Origin: Pelomyxa schiedti
Lineage: Eukaryota; Evosea; Pelobiontida; Pelomyxidae
Assembly: GCA_020536535.1 (NCBI GenBank)
Contig: JAHLWZ010000682.1
Span: 35,939-99,938 of the forward strand
Direction of reading: 5' to 3'
DNA length: 64,000 nucleotides
Made by a program: the position numbers and the translations under genes. Of this stretch, positions 11,975 to 34,000 are shown piece by piece. The first letter of the stretch is position 1. Each line of letters begins with the position of its first letter. Below the pieces are notes generated by a model that saw nothing but the letters and a program-made list of their open reading frames with translations, was not told the DNA's origin and did not search any database.

Positions 11975-12619
11975 TTATAGTGTTGATGAGGTTTGGTAAC
12001 CCTGGTAGGTAGTGGTTGTTGTGCTTGTATTCTGTGGAATTGTCTCGCCAATAATAATTGGCGCCTCGGCAACTACGAAACAAAAGTCAACAAGAGTCAC
12101 AAAATGGGGGAATATGGCAAGTGGGAGTAGAGCGGGGAACAACCTGTCACTGCAGGAACAACCGTTGGAACAGGCGCGGGGGCATGCTGGACCTCATTGC
12201 GTGTTAAGATAGTGTCACGAAGCTCAAACAATGACATGCAGACTTCAAGCACCAGCCTCATCATCAAGATAAAGGCGATGCCGTAGACGAGGCCAGACAC
12301 GGTTCCGAGGATGGCACCACCCGCCCCGTTTGTGAGGGAACCCCTGTAGATTCTGTTCACAAGGAACATGATGCTAACAAGGAATGAGCAGTAGTACATC
12401 CATTGTGCCAAAGCTGTGCCCTAGTATATCATGTAATGTATAGTGATTTAGGGGAGGGGTTCATAAAGTTATGTGCGAGTACAACAAGAGAGAATGCAGA
12501 AAAGAGGGTGTTACGATGCGCACCTGGTAAATGCGGAAAAAAACAAGCTCAGCAGGTGCCAAGTGCCCGTTGGGTATTATAGAGAACCGGTCGCCGCCCA
12601 TTGGTGCATAAGACGTCAT
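11975..12619 (-). CDS. DUF4282-like small membrane protein
   Basis: The ATG at 12617-12619 gives MTSYAPMGGDRFSIIPNG and ...LVFFRIYQ. An intron near 12410-12525 joins a membrane region with two hydrophobic segments (MYYCSFLVSIMFLVNRIY and GLVYGIAFILMMRLVLEVCM) around a small Gly/Ala loop. The second helix continues into LEVCMSLFELRDTI, the Arg/Glu helix pattern of DUF4282-type proteins. A second intron (about 12069-12148) leads to a Thr/Gln-rich tail (IIIGETIPQNTSTTTTTYQG) ending at TAA 11975-11977. Function is unknown. It lies head to head with the cis-prenyltransferase gene, 221 bp apart. The family assignment is a pattern match by eye. Confidence 0.6.
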
Positions 12620-12840
12620 GATCTCCGCTCCGTCCTTTGTCGTATTTTCTTTACAGTTTTCTTGAGATCTTGAGATCTTCACCTACCGTTCCTCTGGACC
12701 CAGAGAGCCATACTTGAAGGATTAAATACCCACAGTGTACGTGGCAGATTGTTTTTTTTCTCTCCGCAGGTAACTTATGCCAAGAGCCCAACCTTCGAGC
12801 AAATCTCGAAACAACATTTCGTACGTGGCCTTTCAAGGCG
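12620..12840. promoter_or_regulatory. Divergent promoter, DUF4282-like gene and cis-prenyltransferase
   Basis: A 221-bp gap between opposite start codons. A palindromic-looking TCTTGAGATCTTGAGATCTTC lies at about 12659-12679 and a TTTTTTTTCTCTCC tract ends near 12768. An ATG at 12777 lies upstream of and out of frame with the enzyme. Confidence 0.4.
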
Positions 12841-14455
12841 ATGCTTATGGATGCCACGTTGCCCGCAGCGATGCACGCGTCTGCCGTCGCCGCGGCGGTG
12901 GCGGAGAGCTCAGCAGTAGCCGCGGCGGTCTCGGCCGCGGCGGCCTCCGTCCCGCCGTGCCGCCCCGCCTCGCCCGACGTCCCGCCCCTGACCCCCGAGG
13001 AGATCGAGCACGAGATCGCCGCCGAGACCGAGATGCTCTCCGCCGCCACGCAGCGCGGCCGCCCCCTCGCCGCGGGCCCGGCCGCGGGCAGGGCAGGGGC
13101 GGCCGCGGGGGGCGGGGGCGCCGCGGCGGCCCGGGTGGGGGTGCTTGCGGCGGTGGGGGTGGCGCTGTGGGCGGTGTTCGGGCCGGTGGTGAGCCGGGTC
13201 CTGCGGACGCTGCAGTGGCTGGTGATCAGGGCCGCGAGGGTGGGGCCCGTGCCGCGCCACGTGGCTTTCATAATGGACGGGAACAGGAGGTTCGCGAGGA
13301 AGCACCACATGCCTAGCAAGGCGGGGCACGCGGAGGGGTACATTGCCTTATTGCGCGTAACCTTCCTTTTCTTCTTTATCTTTGGCCGTCCCTCTCCCTC
13401 CCCTTCTCTCTCTTTTTTAAGTGTGAAGAAGTTTTTTTTTTTTTTTCCCCAAAAACAAGTGCTACACTCTTTGTTTTTGGTTTGTAAAGTATTTACGTAT
13501 TTGTATTTAGACAATGCAATGGTGCTTGGACTTGGGGATTAAAACTATCACGGTGTATGGATTTAGCATTGAGAACTTCAATAGACCCCCAGAAGAAGTG
13601 GCTGTTATAATGGATCTTGCTGAGCAGAAACTGCGTCAATTCTTAGCTTCTGGACTTGAGTATGTGTAAATAACAACTTAGAACCGCAATAAAGGTTCCT
13701 TATATTCAATTTATAACAATATTAAGGTAAACAACTCATCTTACCCATCGTCAGTATTCGTGCAAGGAAAATGGGTGCTTCTCTAAAATTCATTGGCGAT
13801 CTTTCACGCCTTTCATTGCCCCTACAGGAGCTAATAAAACAAGCGGAATCAAAACTTGATCGCCATGAGTGAGTTACTTCGCTTTTTTTTAAAAACATAA
13901 GGAAATGGAAATTAAAGGCCTCAGAAGCAATAAGATTAACATACCCACCCCCTCTTGACAGGTTGCAGTTAAATATCTGCTTTTCTTATACTTCTACCTA
14001 CGAGATAACAAATGCAATAAAACAAGCTGTAGATGGTGTTCAACAGGGCCACTTTACTGTAAAGTTTGTGCCTCCTCGCGAGATGAGTATTAACAACCCA
14101 AAAACTAGTGATATTACACAAGACACAATCGAGCAGCGACTTCTGCTTCAGAGTTCACCATCACTCATTGTCCGTACAAGTGGCGAAATGAGGCTCAGTG
14201 ACTTCTTGCTATGGCAGGTAAATCCAACCCTAACCCTAAGTCCAACTTAAATTCTCCTAGGGTATAAATTCATATTTCCATGTGACAAAGACATACTGGC
14301 CAGAGTTTTCCTTTTTTGAAATGATGAAAGCACTCTTCTGTTACCAAATTCATTGGCCAGAACTATCGGTTTCGCTTCTCTCCCTACAACACACTCCTTT
14401 TTGTCTAACTAAAAAGAAAACAGAGAAGAGAGCAACAAGCCCTTTCCTATCATGA
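12841..14455 (+). CDS. cis-prenyltransferase (dehydrodolichyl diphosphate synthase type)
   Basis: Five exons, all in phase: 12841-13356, 13511-13665, 13755-13868, 13962-14217 and 14261-14455. The long N-terminal extension (about 130 residues) is Ala-rich and ends in a hydrophobic segment ([18 protein letters not shown]) that could anchor the enzyme in the ER. The synthase domain follows with [18 protein letters not shown] (the Asp of MDGN binds Mg-pyrophosphate), [53 protein letters not shown] and [15 protein letters not shown]. These blocks are typical of the catalytic subunit (DHDDS/Rer2 type) that builds dolichol precursors from isopentenyl diphosphate. The first exon is about 75% GC, unlike the AT-rich exons after it. 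An ATG at 12777 is out of frame with the domain, so 12841 is preferred. It is tail to tail with the deubiquitinase gene. Confidence 0.9.
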
Positions 14456-14595
14456 GTCTCAACACACAAAGACCGAATAAAGGGAAAGAAAAAAAGTTTT
14501 TTGCTATGAACTGTTAGGCTAAGAAAATATACACCCACAAAACAACTGTAGTGGAGGGACAAAAGAAATTGGCTAAGTGGAAATGTACAGTTTTT

Positions 14596-24773
<10,178 letters not shown>

Positions 24774-25066
24774 GATTTTTTTGTTTTCTTTTACCCCCTT
24801 TTGGGTGTTCACAGAAGGAAAGGATGGTGATCCTCACACACCCGAAGTTATTTTTCTTAAATGATATGCCAGCTTCGTTGTGCCTGCCCAACCACTGAGA
24901 GTGACATCTGATCCGGGGAATGATGTATGCAGAAAAGTGAAGAATTTGGCAAATGACTCGGCGATCAGACAGTATTTTTTTTCGAGTGGTTATTGAGGCT
25001 GCGTGAGATCCATTGCGGAATAGCAATAACCATCGCTAAAGTAGTTGACGAGGGCAGTGAGAGGCC
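24774..25066. promoter_or_regulatory. Shared promoter region, deubiquitinase and VPS13
   Basis: A 293-bp gap between two start codons facing away from each other, so both promoters and 5' UTRs must lie here or in upstream UTR introns. No specific motif is assigned. Confidence 0.5.
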
Positions 25067-28000
25067 ATGTTCGAATGGTTGGTGAGTGACATTTTACTCC
25101 GTTTTGTTGGCGATTACGTGAGGCACTTGAACGCTGATCAACTGCGTCTAGATGTCTTATCTGGTGCGCCTTCCTTCGTGCCCTTTTTTTTTTTTTCCCC
25201 TACTTCTCCCCAATTGCACTAGGTCTTGTTGTGCTCAAGGACTTGGAGTTAAAGGCAGATGCACTGGCGAAGTTTTCTGACTTGCCTGTTTTTGTGAAAC
25301 AAGGTTTCTTCGTGGGCTTGTTCTTGTCTTATCTTTTTAGGCTACTTGAAGTCACTTGAACTAAAACTCCCATGGAAGAGTCTTGGGTCTCAACCTGTCG
25401 AAATTAAGATTGATGGTGTTTACCTTGTTGTAGAAAGGGTTAAAGCAACAACCACGACATCTCCTCAATTTGATTTGGAATCTCTTCATTCCCTTAAAAT
25501 GAAGAGATTGGCAGCTTATGAAGAAGCTCGCAGCAAACGGACAAATAAACCAAGTTACTTGATTACCCCATTTGTCCTCTCTGAACAAGTTCAGGTGTTG
25601 AACCTTCAAAACAGTCAGGTAGCACCTTTGGTCAAAGAATTTTGGCAAAAGTGTTGGCAAACCTTCAAATCACTCTCACCAATATTCACGTGAGGTACTG
25701 TCTTTCCCTGTTGAAGGCTTCGATTTTCACTTTCTACTTTCCTTCAGATATGAAGACACTAATGAGCGAGGGGAGTCTTTTGCGATTGGAGTAGCCATTC
25801 GTGCAGTGAGAGCTGGTAAGCCCTCACCCTCTCCTTTGTAAGAATAACCTCAGCCAGAATCAACCAACTCAAACTGGGAGCCTTGCTTTATCAATACTGA
25901 TACCCAACTGGATCTTATTTTCAATGTTTGGCTTCATTACTATTCAATAATTTCACCTCTAAAAGATGGTTACAATTGATAGTTTCTCTGTCTACTGGGA
26001 CACAGGCTGTACCCATATTGATTCAGATATTAACCTTTTTTCAGAACAGATGACGGCCTTGGTGATTACTATTTGTTGTTTCAGCATTTACTAACTGCTA
26101 TTCAGATACCCCCATGCAGTTATCCACATTCATTCATTCTAGAGCCTATATCAGGAAAAATGAAACTCACTGTGAATAATGCTCAATCTGTGTCAACAAC
26201 TGCTCCAACACCTAAATACACTGCCAGTATCAATTTCGACAATATATCCATTGAGCTCCACCACCAGCAATATGTCAATGGCCTAGAATTGGCCAATACT
26301 TTTCACGCACAACGAAAGGCCTTCATAAAGGTTAGGTGCCTACTATCTGTTGATTTGCCCATTAAACTCTTGACAGCAACGGAAAGGCAGACCAAGTGTT
26401 GAAGTTCATGGGAATGCCAAACTTTGGTGGAAATATGTGCTGAATCGTGTTACAGAAGATGTTAGGAAACACAAAACATTTAATTGGAGGTTTCTGTCAC
26501 ATAGAAAAGAGCTGAGGTTGAAATATGTGGCACTGTACACCAAAATCATGGATTCTCAGGTAGCAGAAAAGTTATCAAAAATAATTCTTAGTCTTTACAT
26601 GGGCTTCACATACAGGCAACTGCTGAAGACAAGCTTGCCCTTGATGCACTAGATAGAGAATTAAGCTTTGAAGATATCATTTTCTTTCGCTCTCTTGCAA
26701 CAATTCAGTTGAAGCCAAAACCCACCCCAGAACCCACTGCAGCACCCCAACCACAACCAACGGCAGTTCAACAACGTGGATGGGTATCCTGGCTGACAAT
26801 GGGCATGTGGGGAGCTCCTCAAGTCCAAACTACACCACATTTATCTTCAACTACAACAGCCCCAACACCGACAGCAGCTACCCCACAAAGAATTCTCAAT
26901 GCAGAGCAACGTCTGGAATTACTAGAAATTTTTGGCTATGATGCAGTTAAGCATGACTTCATGCAGGATGGTGCACCCCCAATGCACATACGCATATTTT
27001 TTGAACTTGGGGCACTTCATATAGATTTGCGCGGGAAAACCAATACAAAAGTTGCCGAGTTTTGTGTCCAGCGTACTACTGTTCAGTGGAATTCCACCCC
27101 TTCCCACTTTGATGTTAAGGCCACTGTTGGAGGAATTTCTGTGGATGACCTACAAGCTGCAAATAGGGGAGAACTGTTTCCCAGAGTTGTGTCTGTTCGC
27201 CAGTTGCCACCAACAGCATGCCCGACAAGGGAAATCACTGGTTTACCAGACCAAACCTCTCCACAAGCCATGTTTGAATTTTCATTGGAGAACAGGCCTC
27301 CTGAAAGTGATGCTGATTATGTTCTTTCGATGCGTTTGCTCCCACTGGAAGTGATAGTGTCACCTTCAACTATTCATCGGGTAGGTAGTGGCACAAAATG
27401 CAGCACATCTAATTTGACCATTTGGCAGGTGTGCTCTTTCTTTTATGTTCCCAAGAATGTCCATATCGATACTGTGACTGGTGGAGTAAATGAGTGGTTA
27501 TCACAAAAAACTACAGTGAACTGGCGTGAAGCACTGGAGAACCACATTAAAGTTCGGCCCCTCACTGCTCCCCCTTTTTTCATGCAGTCTTTCTCAATAA
27601 TTGACAGGTTGACATGGATGTAGATTTACATGCCCCAGTGTTGATTATTCCACAAAATAACACTGCAGGCACACCTCTACTAATCTTGGACCTTGGTAGA
27701 CTTCGTATAAAGGTGTGGCCTAGATAGTGTGCAACTAATAAATTTTTGTAGAGCGAACTTGGCTCAAAAAGTGAACCCTTGGAACACTTAGAGACAACTG
27801 CATATGACCACTACAACCTCCAAGCCTCTGATATACACACGTTGCTCATGTATTCGTCTGATGGAGACTGGCGTAACCAAGTTTCTGCCAATGCCTTTCC
27901 TCTCATCCCACCCTTCGCCATCAACCTCAGATTGAGCCAATTTGTTCTGGATACCAACGAAACCCATTATAAACTGAAAGCCGCCGGTTCAATTCCTGAC

Positions 28001-31000
28001 TTGCATGTGAAGCTATCTGGGGAAATTGTTCAAATAGTGAAGAATATTTTGGAAAGCTCTGCTGCAGCAGCCACTGTTACTGATTTAACAGAGTCTCAGA
28101 TGAATTTCCTTGACGTCAAGTCTCTGGTCCTGACTGAAGACCAAGTACCCATAATAGCAATTGACGATAGGGAAGAAATGGACTCCAAACAAATGGATGT
28201 TAGTTCAATTGATCTGGATCTTGTTCAACGGCTTTCCCAAAATCGTAACCGAAAGTTGTTACATGCTTCATTTTCTGTTCAGAACCTTGTTGTTCACTTA
28301 GTCACATCAGCACAAGCTTCACCTAAAGGGCTTATTGATATTGAGTGTGGTGGTGCTATTGCTGTGTGTATGTCACTGTTAGTTTACCAATTGAATCACT
28401 TCAAGTAGACACAAAAACTCCTGTTTGTCAAGAGATACACCTTGATATGCAGTCTCTCACAGTGCGCGACAACTGGATAGAATATAGAAACCCAGAGCTT
28501 CATTATATGATCTCCTCAGGCACTGAGAAGTTAGTTTCTATCAATATACTGATAAATGAGGGTTCAGTTCCCCAAGTCCAGGTAGAGTACCGAAAAGTTT
28601 GACACGAATTTCACAGCACATAGGTAGCTGCCAATAATGTCAAAGTTCAGGCGAATTTGGCCACAGTAGCAGAGCTAATGAGGTTTTTTGATGTGGGAGT
28701 CAGTGCCCCACAGCACAATCCAACTCCTACCCAACGTGAAGGCAGCAAACTTTTGAATCTCACTTTGGAATTAAAGCAGCTTACCTTGATTCTAAATAGC
28801 AACAATGGTGTTGATAGTAAAGCTATGGCACATGCTTTTGTTGTTGGTGTCACATCTGTCGTAGAAATACGTAAACGAACTTTATCTGTAAGGGGTGGAA
28901 TGAACGGGATTACCTTATGCGACCTGACAGCAGCAGATTTTGCCACCTCTATAGATCCCACTCCCACAAGAAGCCACTATTCTACTGTGCTGTACTCAAA
29001 CGAATGTGGGGGAGAAATAGTGAACTTTACCTTGAATGTATACAGTGCAGTAGAAAGAACATATCCTGGTTTTGACACACTCCTCTTGATTCGCACCAAG
29101 GGCATACACCTTGTGTTTACATATAGATTTGTAAGCCTATTGCTGTCATATGTGTCGGACTTTCAAGAAATGCGTTCTCTGCTCATACAACAACTTCATA
29201 ACATGTTACCTGCTCCCGATTCCAAATTCAAACTTGATATCTCAATGCAAAATACAAAGATAGTAATGCCCAAGAACAGTGCAGCTCCCATTTCATGTGT
29301 AGCTGATGTCAACCAGTTCTCTGTTTCAAACACGTTGTTACAAAAGGAATAATTTTGCAGTATTGACCACACCCCAGATTCAACGACGGCGTGGAGGACA
29401 TGCTTGTGGAAGTAGATAAAATGCAATTGAGTCAGTGCGTAACGAAAACGAATTGCGTAGAATTGCAGCCATGCAGCTGCAACCTACCTCCTCTTGAAAC
29501 AGTTGGTGTAATTGCATCAGATGGTATTTTTCTCATTTCTTAGTTAGACTTTTACACCTGTTTAGTTACTATGAAGACACATTACAAAAGACCTTTTTCT
29601 ATGTTCCATGGAGTTCTTCCCGAAATGGATTTGTCTTTCGAATTTCCAGAAGTTTCTGTGTGTTACAATATTTCTATTTCTCTTCTTAACATTTCCACAG
29701 TTAGTCCTCACTGAATCCCAATACCATCTCATTGTTGGCATATTATTTGAGAATATGGATGAAACCCCTTATCCAATTGTCAATACTGGCCAGATTCAAA
29801 GATCCACATCTCCCTCACCTGCAGTGCCGACAAGCTCAGATACAATTCCATTAACACCCTGGCGTGTAATTAGTATAGCTGTTCCAAAGTTCGAAGTCAG
29901 CACTGTACATAATGACGCAGTGTCAAAGTTCTGTACCTTATGTTTCGATGATTTTACTTTCAAACAAGTTCAAAAGGTAGTCACTTTTTAGTCATTAAAC
30001 CGTTAATTGTTGAATTAAACTTAGGGTTCAGTCCTACATATTGGTATAACTGTAAGAGGTATGGTATGCAGAGATTTCATGCAGACTGGAGGTCCGGATG
30101 CAAATATTCTTTTAGCACACGAACAAGTTCCTGGAGATATGACTAATGGTAACTGGTTTGCCATTCATTTTCCTTACTTTATACAGCGTTGATAAAGTTT
30201 GACTACGAAAAAAATGTGAAAGAGTTGGCAACATCACAGTCCTTTGTTATCATATTCAACCGACTTTATGGCAGTTTCAATGAAGGGACTATTTTGGCAC
30301 TCCAAAAGTTCTTCACCCCTCCACCCACATCTCCAAAAGAAGTCCAACCAATAGATACCACTCCCACACCTACACAAAATATCAAGACCGCCGATCAGTA
30401 TAAGATGTCAGTATCCATACAGCATTTAACATTTGGACTTATGCTCCAGTCACAAAAATTTGGTGTGTTATCCGTAGAAAATGGTCAAATGGATATGTTT
30501 GTGGACAGTTCACAAGAAAAAACAGAATATGTAAACCTTCCAACCTCTTTCACATTTCACTGAAACTCACCTTACAGTCCGGGTGTCTTGGGAGTGTTAC
30601 TCTTACAAATGTTGAGAGCGGAAAAGACGCGCTCCGCTTTGCTCAAGGAGGTGACGGTCTGGTTCGCTTTCGTGTGGCTTTATCCAAGCAGGAATCTGCT
30701 GTTCATGTTCAGATGCACCAAGCTTTGATCCTTGTTGAACCTCTTTTTATCAACAAGCTCATCGAGCACAGCTCCCAACTGACACAGACTACTGCGTACG
30801 CAAAAACGAAAGCAGAGAAGGCAATAGAAACTGTTATTGCACCTCCTTTGCTCTCTGTCGATGCCACGCTAGACGGCCCAACTCTAGTATTACCAGACTC
30901 AGGAGGAACAAATTGCCTGGTATGGAATATGGGCACGTTTATTGTCAAGTCCGGAATTGAGCAACTACCACAGGGTGGGAAAAATGTACCATGTAGTGTA

Positions 31001-34000
31001 TACAGAGTGAGTGTACGAGAATCCTGTGCATTTGCGAACATGAACGAGGCAGCTCCCCGCTGTCTAGTAGATAAAGTTGGATTTGACTTGCAGTATTCGG
31101 AATCTGGGCCCAACATTGGATTAGCACTCCATGTGACGCCAATAGTTGTCAGTTTACACAGATCAGAGTATCAAATGGCCTTGAGTGTGGCAAACAATAT
31201 CGCCACCGTGGGAAGCAAGAGAACTGATGCTCCCCTGCAAAGAGAAACAGCACTGAACGGAAGCAACCAGACGGAAAAAGAAACAACTCAACCTGAAAGA
31301 CCAAGTACACCATCCATCAAGCTCCACCGCAGACAGACGGAAGAAGAAAAAGTCTATAAAATTGTATTGAAATTGGACCAAATGAAACTTCAGCTGGAGA
31401 ACGTAGCCAACTGCATGCTAACCTCAATACTCCTTGAAGCCTCCATTCAGGAGATCGGAATCTCAATGCACCTGCAACTAGATTCCATTCAACTCAACGA
31501 GCTTCTTCCAAATAGCACAAGCAAGTTCAAGAAAATTATTAAAAACCGGAAAAAAGCTCCAACTCAACTGTCACCAATTCCTACAGCTGCTTCATTTTCC
31601 CTCTACAGTGCTGATAGCAAATTTATGGACCTCGATTCTGACATCACCCCCCTGCTTGTTGCCGATTACGAGCAGATCAAAGGGACTTCCCCTGATTTTC
31701 CACAGCACAAAATTGTCTTGGTTCTTTCAAACCCCGGGGGATGTCTTGCTCCAAATGTTATTATGACTGTATTGAATTTCTTCAGTTCTGATCAAACACC
31801 TGCTGCAGTACATGATAACTTAGGCCAAGGAACCACCATCCCTCTATCACCTGCTTCCAGTAATGGGCCCACAGATGGCGCGTTACCCAATGCCAGTGCT
31901 CCACAGCGAAGCCTCTTACGGCAATCTTCATCCCTGGCACTAAAGACAAATACTGATGAATCTAAAAGTAAATGGAGCAACATTCTCAATGCTTTAGATT
32001 TGACCCTCCGCATAACACACCCGGAGTTCTTGGCCATAGAGGACCGTTCATCAGCAAGCTCCCAAGCAATTGCTCTGCGTCTGCAAGGTATCCATTTTCG
32101 GTTAAAGACAAGCAATGACTCTCTTGATGCCAAAGTGGAACTCCACAAATTTCGGGTATTTTCTTGCCGCTGTGATCAAAGAAAACAACGCCATATAATT
32201 TTGAATCCTTGCATGCTAGACTGTTCGTTTCAGCGTAACGGAAACGAATTAGCCTTTAATCTGAAGGCTTCAGAATGGAGTGCAAGTGTATCATATAATG
32301 ACCTGCGTGTGACTTTACTTGTGGTACTCCAATTTTTGGGCGCTATGAGTGACAGTAACTCTGCCCTAACATCTCCAACACAAGCACCCCCGACTACCTC
32401 TATTGTATCGTCAGCCCTTGCCACTGCCCATACAATTCGACCTCTTCACCACACCACTGCTACTCCAGTGGCTTCCTCTGAGCTTGCCATTTCCCCTCCG
32501 CTTTCCTCTTTGCTTGGCAACCGCCACCTCACTGCACATGTATCTATTCCATTTCTCACCTTAGTTCTTGTAAATGACCGCAATTGGCAAAGTCTTCCAG
32601 TTATTGAAGTTGTAGCTTCATCTATACTGCTTGAAAGCAATGACAACTGCAAAGTAAATTCGTTGCAGCTCACACTCAAGGGGAACTACTTTAATGAGCT
32701 CATCTCAATGTGGGAGCCTCTTATAGAACCCTTTTCTCTCTCAACCTCATTGACCTACACACCCCCTCACCCACAGCTTACAGTTTCTGGGACACCCACT
32801 TCCTCAATAACCTCCGTTTCATCAGCTCCAACTGTGACAACTTCATCTGCTGCCACCAGTTCGCCTTCAGCCCCAACTTCGTCACCAGCACCTTCAATTG
32901 AAATTACTATTACTGCCGCCCTTGTTTCTTCATTACTTTCAGTGTATCAAACCTGGATGAATGACTATAAAATGCTAATGCAAAATCCCAATGTGTCTGC
33001 ACGTGTCGAATTTAAGCCGTACCGTATTGTTTGTCTTCCATCTTTCTATTGAACTGAACTAACTAACCGCAAAACCAACAAGGAAAATGAAACTGGCCTC
33101 ACAGTGAAATTAGCAGTAAGAAATGTGATAGCTGAGTTAAGTCCAGGCAAGGTGGCTGATCTGAAGCTGTCACGTGAAGAGACTCAGTCCGTTGTAATGA
33201 TGAAGTTTCACCCAGAGCAAAGTATAGAGACACCCGTTTTCCCAGTCAACAAGATACAAACAGTTGCATTTTCAGTTTCACCTTTTGCGCGGACTGTACT
33301 TCCCCCAGGATCAATATCCACAAGTAAACGGCTGGCAAGCAAATTTGGTTCCAAGGCAACACCACAAACTGTCTCTCGTGCTCTCCTTGTGAACATATCC
33401 CTGGAAAACGGTGCCAAAGTCATATCTTTGCAGTCACGTGTGCAGTTTGTAAATTCTTGTGCCTTTGCTTTGGAAGTTTTCTTTCAGACTCCTCCTGCCA
33501 CTCCTCTGTTGCCTCCCAGTAATTTATGCATGTCAGTTGCTCAAGGAAAGCCGCTCTTTTTCCCGCTTCTGTTCACAGATGAATCTTGTGGTCGGTCCAT
33601 CTGCGCATTTCGGCCGGATGGATTCGAATGCCACTGGACAAGGCCCTTCTGTTGGAGTGAATTGCATGAGAATGACTCCTTAATGGTCTCATCGAATGTG
33701 GCCATTGGTGAGGAGGCACACTCCTATAGCTCCTTACTGTATTGTGTTACATTGAAAAAAAAGCAGCGAGTGAAAAAAGACAGCACTATCCCAGAAAGTA
33801 TATCATGTAACGTGTATTCTGTTGTTGTCTGTGCTCCCATGCAGATCCGCAACATGCTACCCTACAAATTCAAGTACAAAGTGATTGATTGCGATAGAAT
33901 GATTTATGTCCAAGGTGAAGTCGCCCCAACTGAAACAGCACAGCTTCATCAGATAGGTATGATCTTGTGTAAATTGTCTTGTCACTCACGGAAAGAAAGA

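Noticed and set aside
12651-13514. Long minus-strand and extra + strand frames over the GC-rich exon
   Set aside because: High GC removes stop codons in all frames; only the + frame in phase with the cis-prenyltransferase domain is supported.
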